A DNA stretch of 48,815 nucleotides from an uncultured Dorea sp. (GTDB lineage: Bacteria; Bacillota_A; Clostridia; Lachnospirales; Lachnospiraceae). The notes under the pieces were generated by a model. That model was not told the origin of the DNA, did no database searches, and was given only the letters and a program-made list of their open reading frames with translations. The position numbers and the translations under genes were made by a program. The stretch spans positions 1 to 48,815 of the forward strand of contig CAJTRO010000027.1 in NCBI GenBank assembly GCA_910579015.1. Reading direction: 5' to 3'. Shown one piece after another: positions 9,406-17,825 of this stretch. The number at the start of each line of letters is the position of its first letter. Position 1 is the stretch's first letter.

Positions 9406-10008
9406 ATGGGGTATATCGAGACATATGAGAAGTACAGCAGGGCGATCGTAGAGGAGCATGAGAAGGTATTTCGGATGCTTGACATGGGACAGCTTAAGGA
9501 ATTTATGGATGCGGTCATTGCCGCGAAGCGGGTATTTCTTCACGGGACAGGCAGGGAAGGGATCTCTATGCGTTCCTTTGCCATGCGTCTGGCGCATCTT
9601 GGCAAGCCGGCCTTCTGGCTGATGGATGATACGACGGTGGGAATGCATGAAGGAGACCTGTTTATCATCACGGACGGAAGAGGGGACGTGGGGATCCACC
9701 GCAGGATCGTTAAGCAGGCGGCGAAGACCGGAGCAAAGATTGCAATGATCACCTGCCTGCCGGAAGGGAATCTGGCGAAGAACTATGCGGACCATATTCT
9801 GTTCGTCCATGCGGCCGTGTATATGGCCGAGACCGCAGACGATCCGGACGCGCCGAAACAGCATGACGTGGTTCCTACAGAGCAGCCGATGGGGAATCAG
9901 TATGAACAGCATCTCTATCTTCTGCTTGACATTATCACAATTCTGTTAAAAGATGAGATGGGGCTGACCTATGAAGACATGGAGAAGAACCACAGGAATA
10001 TCGAGTGA
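9406..10008 (+). CDS. SIS-domain sugar-phosphate isomerase-like protein
   Basis: A 200-residue single SIS-domain protein of the 6-phospho-3-hexuloisomerase (HxlB) size class. The sugar-phosphate site begins with FLHGTGREGISMRSFAMRL (about 44-62), and the second loop FIITDGRGDVG lies near residue 86. The strong aldose-ketose isomerase motif is absent, so the reaction is uncertain. The C-terminal helix ends with a predicted dimer segment (QYEQHLYLLLDIITILL). ATG 9406 follows AGGAGAT. It sits between the dehydrogenase and the glycosidase in an operon for galactose-type sugars, which suggests an isomerisation of a phosphorylated keto-sugar or a sugar-phosphate sensing role. No galactonate-pathway step needs it. 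Confidence 0.75.
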   Translation: MGYIETYEKYSRAIVEEHEKVFRMLDMGQLKEFMDAVIAAKRVFLHGTGREGISMRSFAMRLAHLGKPAFWLMDDTTVGMHEGDLFIITDGRGDVGIHRRIVKQAAKTGAKIAMITCLPEGNLAKNYADHILFVHAAVYMAETADDPDAPKQHDVVPTEQPMGNQYEQHLYLLLDIITILLKDEMGLTYEDMEKNHRNIE

Positions 10009-10035
10009 TCGAGCCCCTTATAAAAAGGAGGAGAA

Positions 10036-11820
10036 ATGTATCATCAACTGTATACGAGATGGGCAGAAGAGTTTGACCGGGAGCACGTGCTTACGGAATA
10101 TCCGCGTCCGTCGATGGTAAGGGATTCTTATGAGAATCTGAATGGAGAGTGGGAGTATGCGATCCGCAGGGAGGAAATGCTGCCAGAGACATATGACGGG
10201 ACGATCCTGGTCCCGTTTTCGCCGGAAGCCGTCTTGTCGGGCGTTGAGAAGACGGTCTATCCAGAGGACGTCCTGCATTACAGGAGATCCTTTGTCATGG
10301 AGAGACTGGAGGGTAGACGGGCGTTATTGCATTTCGGGGCGGTGGACCAGAGCTGCCGGATTTATATCAACCAGAAGCTGGCCGGCGTCCATGAGGGAGG
10401 ATATCTTCCATTTACACTGGATATAACGGAGCTGGTCACGGAAGGGGAGAATATCCTCCAGGCGGTGGTGAGGGATTGTACGGATACGTCCTTTCATGCC
10501 CGCGGGAAGCAGAAGTTAGACAGAGGGGGAATGTTCTATCAGGCGCAGAGCGGTATCTGGCAGACGGTCTGGATGGAAATCGTCCCCGGCCGGTATATTT
10601 CCAGATTGAAGATCACCCCCTGCTTTGACGAGGGGACGGTCAATGTCCGAGTGTTTGGCAGTGTCCGGGACGATATGGAAGTGAGGATCCGGGTTTTGGA
10701 CGGCGCGTCTGTGATCGCGGAGACAACGGGCAGACAGGATACCGTCCTCCGGATTGAGGTTCCAGACTTTGAGGCGTGGTCGCCAAAGCATCCCAGACTC
10801 TACGATCTGAAGATTGAGATGGGAGAGGACGAAGTAAGGTCTTATTTTGCCATGAGAAAATGTTCGGTTGGAAGAGACCGAAACGGCATCCTGCGCTTCA
10901 TGCTGAACAACCGGCCGTATTTTCATAACGGCGTGCTGGACCAGGGATACTGGCCGGAGGGACTTTATACGGCGCCTTGTGACGAGGCTCTGATCTATGA
11001 CATTAAGATGATGAAAAAGCTGGGCTTCAATATGATCAGGAAGCACAGCAAGATAGAGCCGGAACGCTGGTATTACCACTGCGACCGTCTGGGGATGCTG
11101 GTGTGGCAGGATATGGTAAACGGAGGGACGCCGTACCATATGAAGTTTGTATGTGTGCTCCCGAATTTCTGGATGAAGAGCGGGAGGCTGATTAAAGATA
11201 ATAAGTACCGCGCATTTTCCAGACAGGACGAGGAGGGGAGAAGAGAATATTACCGCGAGTTGAAGGCTATGACGGCATGTCTCTATAATCATCCCTGTAT
11301 TGCGGCATGGGTGCCCTTCAATGAAGGCTGGGGACAGTTCGACGCGGCGAAGGCCAGCGCCCTTGTAAAGAGGCTGGATCCGGGCAGGCTGGTGGATGAA
11401 GCCAGCGGCTGGTTCGACCAGGGCGGAGGGGATATGTACAGTATCCATAATTATTGGAGAAAGTTCAGGTGCAGACCTTGGAGGGACAGGGTAACGGCTC
11501 TCACGGAATACGGCGGTTATTCCTGGCGGATAGAGGGACACAGCTATTGCAGTGAGGTCTATGGTTACCGGAAATACGATTCCATGGAGGCGCTGACGAA
11601 CGGCTATAAAAGACTGTGGGAGAGGGAGATCATCCCGGCTGTCAGAAAGGGACTTGGGGGAACGGTATATACGCAGCTGTCGGATATCGAGGAAGAGGTG
11701 AATGGGATCCTTACTTATGACAGGAAGATCGTGAAGCTGAAGCCGGACACTGTTCTTGGGCTTAACAGAAGGCTTTACGAGGAATTCAGGAAATGTACGG
11801 GCGTCGCAGAGGCCGAGTAG
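10036..11820 (+). CDS. Glycoside hydrolase family 2 protein (beta-galactosidase/glucuronidase type)
   Basis: A 594-residue protein without a signal peptide, so it should cleave an imported glycoside in the cytoplasm. Domain order: N-terminal jelly-roll sugar-binding domain (about 28-190), immunoglobulin-like domain (about 190-280) and TIM barrel (about 285-585). The acid/base is E430 in PFNEGWGQ and the nucleophile is E491 in LTEYGG. It is shorter than LacZ and lacks its C-terminal domains. GH2 includes beta-galactosidases, beta-glucuronidases, beta-mannosidases and galactofuranosidases; the galactonate genes around it favour a galactoside. ATG 10036 follows AGGAGGAG, and the gene is 12 bp from the aldolase gene. 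Confidence 0.88.
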   Translation: MYHQLYTRWAEEFDREHVLTEYPRPSMVRDSYENLNGEWEYAIRREEMLPETYDGTILVPFSPEAVLSGVEKTVYPEDVLHYRRSFVMERLEGRRALLHFGAVDQSCRIYINQKLAGVHEGGYLPFTLDITELVTEGENILQAVVRDCTDTSFHARGKQKLDRGGMFYQAQSGIWQTVWMEIVPGRYISRLKITPCFDEGTVNVRVFGSVRDDMEVRIRVLDGASVIAETTGRQDTVLRIEVPDFEAWSPKHPRLYDLKIEMGEDEVRSYFAMRKCSVGRDRNGILRFMLNNRPYFHNGVLDQGYWPEGLYTAPCDEALIYDIKMMKKLGFNMIRKHSKIEPERWYYHCDRLGMLVWQDMVNGGTPYHMKFVCVLPNFWMKSGRLIKDNKYRAFSRQDEEGRREYYRELKAMTACLYNHPCIAAWVPFNEGWGQFDAAKASALVKRLDPGRLVDEASGWFDQGGGDMYSIHNYWRKFRCRPWRDRVTALTEYGGYSWRIEGHSYCSEVYGYRKYDSMEALTNGYKRLWEREIIPAVRKGLGGTVYTQLSDIEEEVNGILTYDRKIVKLKPDTVLGLNRRLYEEFRKCTGVAEAE

Positions 11821-11832
11821 AGAGGGAAGCTT

Positions 11833-12492
11833 ATGGAAGAAAGAGACGTAATACAGAGAATACGCAGGAAAAAGATCATTGCAATTGTGCGCGGGTTCGA
11901 ACCGGAGGAATGTCTTGAGCTTGCGAAGGCGCTTTATGGAGGCGGGATCGAACTGGTCGAGGTGACCTTTGACCAGAGGAACCGGGAGCTGTTTTCTAAG
12001 ACCACAGAGGCGATCCGCCTGATCCGGAATGAATTATCCGGGGCGGTGATCGCGGGAGCCGGAACGGTCCTTGACAGAGAGCAGGCGGACCTGGCAAAAG
12101 AAGCGGGGGCTGAGTATATCATATCGCCGGATGTTAACGAAGAGGTGATCCGGTACACGAAGGAGCTTGGGATGGTGTCTGTCCCGGGGGCAATGAGCCC
12201 GACAGAAGCCGTAAGGGCTCATCGCGCGGGGGCGGACTTTGTGAAGCTTTTCCCGGTCAGCTGTCTTGGAAGCGCTTATGTGAAAGCAGTCAAAGCGCCT
12301 CTTGGCCATATAGAGATGCTGGCCGTGGGAGGCGTCTCGGCGCAGAATATCAGGGAATTTCTGGATGCGGGAGCCGTCGGCGCAGGCGTCGGCGGACAGC
12401 TGACGAAAAGAGAGTATATCGAGAACAGGGAGTTTGGGAAGATTACAGAATTGGCAAGGGAATATGTGAAGAATGCAGGAGTTACGAGGTAA
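11833..12492 (+). CDS. dgoA: KDPG/KDPGal aldolase (2-keto-3-deoxy-6-phosphogluconate/galactonate)
   Basis: Class I aldolase of the Eda/DgoA family that splits a 2-keto-3-deoxy-6-phospho sugar acid into pyruvate and D-glyceraldehyde 3-phosphate. The 219-residue length is usual. Visible: the catalytic glutamate E43 in LVEVTF, GAGTVLDREQA, the ISPDVN loop, VPGAMSPTEA and the Schiff-base lysine K138 in ADFVKLFP. DgoK and DgoD homologues in the same operon make the galactonate intermediate (KDPGal) the expected substrate. Eda-type activity on KDPG is possible too, because the family is often unspecific. The last 20 bp overlap the activase gene. Confidence 0.9.
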   Translation: MEERDVIQRIRRKKIIAIVRGFEPEECLELAKALYGGGIELVEVTFDQRNRELFSKTTEAIRLIRNELSGAVIAGAGTVLDREQADLAKEAGAEYIISPDVNEEVIRYTKELGMVSVPGAMSPTEAVRAHRAGADFVKLFPVSCLGSAYVKAVKAPLGHIEMLAVGGVSAQNIREFLDAGAVGAGVGGQLTKREYIENREFGKITELAREYVKNAGVTR

Positions 12493-13345
12493 GATATTCA
12501 ACATTCAGAGGTTCAGCGTGCATGACGGGCCGGGGATCCGCACGACGGTATTTATGAAGGGATGTAATCTCAGGTGCCGCTGGTGCCATAACCCGGAGTC
12601 CTATGAGAGGAGGACGCAGATCAGGTATTTTCCTGAAAAGTGCAGGGAATGCGGGGCATGTGCCGTTGTGTGTCAGGAGAAGATAGAAGTCAGGGGAAAA
12701 GTACGCCAGAATGCAGACCGGTGTGCCGGCTGCGGCAGGTGTGCCAAAGAGTGTGTCTATGATGCGCTGGTCTGTCTTGGGGAAGAGAGAACAGTAGATG
12801 AGGTAATGGATATTGTGGTAAGAGACCGGAAGTATTTTGACAGATCAGGGGGAGGCATGACCGTATCAGGGGGAGAGCCTCTGCTTTGGCCGGAGTTTGT
12901 CAGAGACCTGATGGCACGGGCGAAGGAGACGGGGATAGGGACGGCTCTGGATACGGCGTTTGCGGTGCCCTATGAGGCGTTCGAACAGGTACGCCCCTAT
13001 GTAGACCTGGTGCTTCTGGATCTGAAGAGCATGGACGAGAAGACGCATGAGCAATTTACAGGAAAGTCGAATGCGCGGATACTTGAGAATGCAAAGAGGC
13101 TGTTTTCGGAGGGGATCCGGACGCAGGTCCGCGTTCCGGTGATCGCAGGCGTGAATGATTCGACCGAGAATGCCGAGATGCTGAGGGATTTTCTGAAAGG
13201 TTATGACTGTGTGGAGGAGGTCAGGCTTCTTCCTTATCACAATATGGGGATTGGCAAGGCAGACGGACTGGGGATGCGGATGGAAGAATTCTCCCCGCCG
13301 GACGATGAGCGGATGGAAAAGCTGAGAGAAATATTAAAACGGTGA
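12473..13345 (+). CDS. Glycyl radical enzyme activase (radical SAM)
   Basis: Uses SAM and a [4Fe-4S] cluster to place the radical on the glycine of the enzyme encoded next. The radical SAM motif CX3CX2C is C31, C35, C38. An inserted ferredoxin-like segment carries two further clusters: C57, C60, C63, C67 and C84, C87, C90, C94. That insert is typical of activases of dehydratase-type glycyl radical enzymes and absent from PflA. SGGEPLLWP follows, as does the DLKSMD segment. The 290-residue length fits. ATG 12473 lies inside the end of the aldolase gene, which means coupled translation, and the stop is 7 bp from the enzyme start. Confidence 0.93.
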   Translation: MQELRGKIFNIQRFSVHDGPGIRTTVFMKGCNLRCRWCHNPESYERRTQIRYFPEKCRECGACAVVCQEKIEVRGKVRQNADRCAGCGRCAKECVYDALVCLGEERTVDEVMDIVVRDRKYFDRSGGGMTVSGGEPLLWPEFVRDLMARAKETGIGTALDTAFAVPYEAFEQVRPYVDLVLLDLKSMDEKTHEQFTGKSNARILENAKRLFSEGIRTQVRVPVIAGVNDSTENAEMLRDFLKGYDCVEEVRLLPYHNMGIGKADGLGMRMEEFSPPDDERMEKLREILKR

Positions 13346-13352
13346 AAAGGAG

Positions 13353-15719
13353 ATGGCTGAGGTGGTAGAAAGATACCTGCAAGAACAGATAGACGAATGG
13401 TTTAAACGGGATTACCGGGAGACGTTCATGGAGCGGATCGAAAGGATCCTTGAGGCGGAGACGCTGTTTGGTAAGGAGGAGGGCGCCGTCGGGTACGGAC
13501 ATACTCTGGAATATGTACTGTCGGGGATCTCGGTCGTGATCCGTGAGGATGAAAGGATTGCCGGGGCAGTGAACATGCGGATACCTGATAAGGCGGAGGA
13601 AGAGCGGATCACGGCGGTCTATAAAAAATGGTGGGATATGCCCACAGAAGAGAGGCACAAGAAGATCCTGTTCTATTATTCGGAAGGATGGCTGAAATGC
13701 AGGCCGTACTGGTTCCCTTCCTTCGGGCATCTGGCGATGGACTGGGAAACCATTATCGGAAAAGGGCTGGCGTGGATGTGCGAGAAGGCAAAGCGCGGAC
13801 TGGATGAGACGTGTAATGAGGACCAGAAGACATTTCTTGAGGGTACGATCCTTTGTTATGAGGCTTTGGAGCGTTTTATCGGGCGGTATGAGGAAGAAGC
13901 CGTGCGCATGGGACGAAGGGAGCTTGGGGAAACCCTGCATCAGATTGCCGCAGGGCCGGCGGAAACCTTCGCACAGGCGTTACAGCTTCTGTGGCTTCTG
14001 ACGCTGGTCCTTCAGAAGGTATGCGGGTGCGGCGTACTTAATTTCAGCAGGATGGATCAGTATCTCTATCCATACTACCACAGGGATGTGGAGGAAGGAA
14101 GGCTGACCAGGGATGAGGCGTTAAGGCTTCTCGAAGAATTCTTCTTTAAGAATAACGAGATCATGGTGCAGACGGACCATATGTCCCAGGAGATAGAGAC
14201 GACGGCTTATACGCTGGAGGTGGCTTACGACGATCCGAATTATCTGATCCTTGGCGGAAAGAATGCGGACGGCAGTACGGGTGTCAATGAGCTGTCTTAT
14301 CTGATGGTGGAAGCGGCGCAGGAGCTTGGGCTTCGCAATCCGTTTCTGGTGGTGCGCTATCATGAAGGGATCCCGAAGGACTTCTGGAAATGCAGTGTGA
14401 GAGCCATGCGGGACAACACAACGCTGGTCCTCTATAATGATGAGACTATGATCCCGGCGCTTAAGTATTTCAAGGTGGAAGAGCCGGAGGTCTACGATTA
14501 TGGGTTCTTCGGATGTAACGATCCCAATATTCCGGCTTATGAAGGCGGGCTGCGTCAGGTGTGGATCAATCTGGCAAGACCGCTTGAGCTTGCGCTTTAC
14601 CAGGGAGATTATCCGTTGGGGAATTATGACGAGGCGTCAGAGGATTGCGAAAAAGACGCAGGGAAAGAGACGGGATGCCAGACCGGGAACGAAAGAGAGC
14701 GGGAGTGCCAGTTTGACATCGACGACAGGATGACAGGTCTTATGACGGGGGCTTATTACGGGACGGACACGAAGCCTCTGGAAGAAATCCATACCATGGA
14801 AGAGTTCCTTGAGGAATATGAGAAGCAGGTTACGTATCTGATGGGGGAATTCAGGAAAGGATTCGAGATGGATCTCCAGGTGGAGCAGAAATGCACCATG
14901 AATAAGATGCGGATTGAAGACTGTTTCCTTAAAGGGACGATTGAAAACAAGGTGACGTGGACGGAAGGCGGGACCAAGTATCACAAGATCGTGACACAGG
15001 GATGCGGTGTTGCGACGGTCATCAATTCCCTGTACGCTATTGACGAGATTGTTTTTAGGAAGAAGGAGATGACGCTTACTGAGCTTGCCGAGATTCTTCG
15101 GAACGATTATAAGGGGCAGGAATTCCTGGCAGAAAAGTATAAGAGGAAGATTGCTAAATTCGGAAACGACATAGATGAAGTGGACCGCTATGCGAAGATC
15201 GTGACGGATATCTTCATCCGGGCGGTTGATGCATATAACGGAAGCGGGTATCTGTACCAGATGTGGCCGACTTACTCTACGGACCGGGATTTCACTACGA
15301 TGGGATATGATGTGGGCGCCACTCCGGATGGAAGAAGGGCGAGAGAACCGCTGAGCGAGAACCAGTCTCCGGCCGAAGGGACGGATCTCTCAGGCTTGAC
15401 GGCCATGCTGAATTCCGTTGCGAAGATTCCGTTTGAGTATATTACGGGAGGGCCTCTGAATGTAAGGATCCATCCTTCGGCTGTTGCGGGGGAGGAAGGG
15501 CTTGACGCTATGTGCGCGCTGTTTGAGACGTACATGGAGAACGGCGGTATGCAGCTTCAGGTCAATGTGGTGGACGCTGAGACGCTTAAGAAGGCCCAGG
15601 AGGAGCCGGAGAAGTACAGGACGCTCTGCGTGCGTGTGACCGGGTACAGCGCATTCTTCGTAGAGATGGGAAAGAAGGCGCAGGAGGAGCTGATCCGCAG
15701 AACGGAGCAGGCGGTATAG
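13353..15719 (+). CDS. Glycyl radical enzyme, dehydratase/lyase-like, unknown substrate
   Basis: An oxygen-sensitive radical enzyme of 788 residues. The thiyl cysteine is C388 in YGFFGCNDP and the radical glycine is G764 in RVTGYSAFF. R335 in RNPFLVVRYH matches the conserved arginine of the dehydratase branch. In glycerol, diol and choline-lyase relatives the cysteine motif reads GCVEP, with a glutamate as general base two residues after the cysteine. Here that position is D390 and the preceding residue is N389. It has one active-site cysteine, unlike pyruvate formate-lyase, which has two in a row. The operon context (galactonate pathway, sugar importer, glycosidase) suggests a sugar-, polyol- or aglycone-derived substrate. 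The reaction cannot be named from sequence. The 3' end of this gene is the source of a 40-bp tandem repeat. Confidence 0.92.
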   Translation: MAEVVERYLQEQIDEWFKRDYRETFMERIERILEAETLFGKEEGAVGYGHTLEYVLSGISVVIREDERIAGAVNMRIPDKAEEERITAVYKKWWDMPTEERHKKILFYYSEGWLKCRPYWFPSFGHLAMDWETIIGKGLAWMCEKAKRGLDETCNEDQKTFLEGTILCYEALERFIGRYEEEAVRMGRRELGETLHQIAAGPAETFAQALQLLWLLTLVLQKVCGCGVLNFSRMDQYLYPYYHRDVEEGRLTRDEALRLLEEFFFKNNEIMVQTDHMSQEIETTAYTLEVAYDDPNYLILGGKNADGSTGVNELSYLMVEAAQELGLRNPFLVVRYHEGIPKDFWKCSVRAMRDNTTLVLYNDETMIPALKYFKVEEPEVYDYGFFGCNDPNIPAYEGGLRQVWINLARPLELALYQGDYPLGNYDEASEDCEKDAGKETGCQTGNERERECQFDIDDRMTGLMTGAYYGTDTKPLEEIHTMEEFLEEYEKQVTYLMGEFRKGFEMDLQVEQKCTMNKMRIEDCFLKGTIENKVTWTEGGTKYHKIVTQGCGVATVINSLYAIDEIVFRKKEMTLTELAEILRNDYKGQEFLAEKYKRKIAKFGNDIDEVDRYAKIVTDIFIRAVDAYNGSGYLYQMWPTYSTDRDFTTMGYDVGATPDGRRAREPLSENQSPAEGTDLSGLTAMLNSVAKIPFEYITGGPLNVRIHPSAVAGEEGLDAMCALFETYMENGGMQLQVNVVDAETLKKAQEEPEKYRTLCVRVTGYSAFFVEMGKKAQEELIRRTEQAV

Positions 15720-15799
15720 AAGGAAAGAGCCGATCCACAGAATGGGGCAGGCAGTAAAGAAGGAAAGAGCCGGCCGCAGAACGGAACAGGCGGTAGAGT
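15681..15799 (+). repeat. Three tandem 40-bp repeats made from the 3' end of the glycyl radical enzyme gene
   Basis: Units at 15681-15720, 15721-15760 and 15761-15799 align with a few substitutions. The first still encodes the enzyme C-terminus (ELIRRTEQAV and stop). The others are non-coding copies between this gene and the lactonase gene. In another frame the third copy still reads RRTEQAV, showing its origin as a duplication of coding DNA. Confidence 0.8.
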
Positions 15800-15822
15800 G
15801 GTATAGAAAGAAAGGAAAAGAT

Positions 15823-16779
15823 ATGGGGAAACAAATTCATACGGTGAACGGTCTGCTTGAGGTGGAACAATTGGGCGTAACCCTGATGCATGAGCATGTT
15901 CTACAGGCAAACTGGTCTATGCGCCAGTCGTTTCCGGACTGGTTCTGCTATGACGAATTCATAGAATATGCGGTGGAGGATGTCAGAAGGACGAAGGAGA
16001 TCGGAGTCTGTACGCTTGTAGAGCAGACACCGGTCTGCCTGGGAAGAGATATCAACGCCATGAAGGATGTGGCAGACCGGACAGGGATGCAGATCATTGC
16101 GTCGACCGGGTTCTTCCATACAGAGAATCAGTGGCTGTATGGAAGAAGTGCAGGCAGCATCCTCCGATATCTGATGATAGATATCGAAGAGGGGATCCAG
16201 GGGACAGATATACATCCGGGACTGATCAAGTGCGCGACGGATACCGCGGGAGTGACCGAGATCAACCAAAGGCTTCTTGAGGTACATGCGGACGCGGCAA
16301 GAAGAAGCGGACTTCCGATCGGAACACATTCTTATTATGGGAACAGGAGCGGGATCGCACAGATGGAGATTTTCGAAAAATTCGGACTGAATCCCAGGAA
16401 GATCCTGATCGGACATTGCGGTGATACGAATGATATCGGATATCTTGAGGAGCTTCTGCGCCACGGGTGCTGTATCGGACTGGACCGGTTTGGAGATAAT
16501 GCCAAGAATCCGCTTGAGGACAGGGTGAATACACTTGTGGAGCTTTGTGACAGGGGGTATATGGACCAGCTGATGATATCTCATGATTATGTAAGCTTTG
16601 TGGATATCGGAGACTTTGAGTGGCGCAATGTGAGAGGGACCGATCCGGATGACGCACAATATAACCACCGCTATATACACCGGTATGTACTCCCGTTACT
16701 GCGGGAGAAGGGATTCGCGCAGACGGAGATCGACCGTCTTCTGGTGGAGAATCCGAGGAGGTTCTTTGCGGAAGCATAA
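15823..16779 (+). CDS. Phosphotriesterase-family sugar lactonase
   Basis: Metal hydrolase of the phosphotriesterase-related family (COG1735), 318 residues. All six metal ligands of the amidohydrolase fold are present: H23 and H25 (MHEHV), the bridging lysine K136 (LIKCATD), H169 (GTHSYY), H198 (IGHCGD) and D255 (SHDY). Characterised bacterial members of this group hydrolyse sugar or sugar-phosphate lactones rather than pesticides. Here it is the natural candidate for opening galactono-lactone to galactonate. An in-frame ATG at 15742 exists, but the extra 27 codons lie in the repeat debris, and ATG 15823 has AAAGGA six bases upstream, so the shorter form is chosen. Confidence 0.85.
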   Translation: MGKQIHTVNGLLEVEQLGVTLMHEHVLQANWSMRQSFPDWFCYDEFIEYAVEDVRRTKEIGVCTLVEQTPVCLGRDINAMKDVADRTGMQIIASTGFFHTENQWLYGRSAGSILRYLMIDIEEGIQGTDIHPGLIKCATDTAGVTEINQRLLEVHADAARRSGLPIGTHSYYGNRSGIAQMEIFEKFGLNPRKILIGHCGDTNDIGYLEELLRHGCCIGLDRFGDNAKNPLEDRVNTLVELCDRGYMDQLMISHDYVSFVDIGDFEWRNVRGTDPDDAQYNHRYIHRYVLPLLREKGFAQTEIDRLLVENPRRFFAEA

Positions 16780-16818
16780 TATATAAAAGGTTGTTCGAAA
16801 GAAAGAAGGGGTGGACAG

Positions 16819-17805
16819 GTGAAATATGTATATATTGATTCGGGAACGACGAATTCCAGACTTTATCTGGCAGAGGATAAGAAAGTTGTGTCTGTGAGGA
16901 TGCTGGGAGTGGGTACGGTTGACAATGTTGCCCCGGATTCCCGGAAGCTGGAGTCTTGTCTCTGGGAGGCTTACGAGGAAATGCTGCAAGAGCAGGGACT
17001 TGCGGACTGCGAGATTGACGGAATCTACATGTCGGGAATGGCGACGTCGAAGAATGGAATCTGTGAGGTAGATTTTCTTCCTGTCCCCATTGATATCAAG
17101 AGATATGCAGACGAAATCCATATGCACAAGACGGAGTGTTTCGGAAGAGAAGTGGGTTTTCTGACGGGGATCGTGGATCGTCCGGGCGTGGAGGGAAAGC
17201 TTGATAATGTAGAGCTCTTTCATAATGTGCGTGGAGAAGAGATTGAGTTGTTCGGCATCATGGAGGAGTGGGAGGAGGTGTTTTGCCAGAAGAAGGCCGC
17301 GGTGATCATGCCGGGCTCGCATACGCACATCTTGTATGCAGAAGACCGGAAGATTACCGGGATCACTTCCTGCATGGGCGGTGAGATGTATAAGGCCATG
17401 GCGGAGGATACCATATTGAAAGCGTCGGTAGACCTGCGTCCGCAGCAATTATGCAGGGAGGCTGTTGCAAAGGGATACTGCATGACTGTAGAGAAGGGCA
17501 TAAACCGGGCGCTTTATATCACAAGAACGCTGGATCTTTTTACCGGGGAGAGCCGGATCGTCAGGAACTCTTATCTGGAAGGGGTTGTGAATACGGGGAT
17601 CATCACTGCGCTAAAAGACCGGGAGACCGCAAAGGATCTGGACGTGGTGGTGATAGCCGGGGACAGGGTATATCATGAGATATTTGGATGTCTGGCAGAG
17701 TGTGCGGGCTTATCGGTCCCGGTGGAGGGGATTGAAGCAAAACCGGGAAGAAGCTTTGCATTGAGCGGATTCCTGCGTGTGATGCAGGAGCGCACAAATC
17801 AATAA
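16819..17805 (+). CDS. dgoK: 2-keto-3-deoxygalactonate kinase
   Basis: Phosphorylates 2-keto-3-deoxy-D-galactonate at C6 with ATP, the step between DgoD and the aldolase. The 328-residue DGOK family protein starts with the phosphate-binding loop IDSGTTNSR (6-14) of the sugar-kinase/actin fold and contains MPGSHTHILY, then GITSCMGGEMYKAM. A C-terminal substrate/ATP segment reads VVIAGDRVYHEIF. The start is GTG 16819 after GGGGTGGACAG; no better ATG exists upstream. It is 20 bp ahead of dgoD. Assignment rests on the motifs and on the two neighbouring pathway genes. Confidence 0.87.
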   Translation: MKYVYIDSGTTNSRLYLAEDKKVVSVRMLGVGTVDNVAPDSRKLESCLWEAYEEMLQEQGLADCEIDGIYMSGMATSKNGICEVDFLPVPIDIKRYADEIHMHKTECFGREVGFLTGIVDRPGVEGKLDNVELFHNVRGEEIELFGIMEEWEEVFCQKKAAVIMPGSHTHILYAEDRKITGITSCMGGEMYKAMAEDTILKASVDLRPQQLCREAVAKGYCMTVEKGINRALYITRTLDLFTGESRIVRNSYLEGVVNTGIITALKDRETAKDLDVVVIAGDRVYHEIFGCLAECAGLSVPVEGIEAKPGRSFALSGFLRVMQERTNQ

Positions 17806-17825
17806 GAGAAAGGGGGCGTATCGTT

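Noticed and set aside
13353..15719. Pyruvate formate-lyase
   Set aside because: There is only one active-site cysteine (PFL has two adjacent), the activase carries the extra ferredoxin-like clusters that PflA lacks, and the dehydratase-type arginine motif is present.
15742..15822. Upstream extension of the lactonase gene (27 codons)
   Set aside because: These codons lie in the duplicated end of the preceding gene, and ATG 15823 has a proper ribosome site. The family starts near the HEHV motif, as the short form does.
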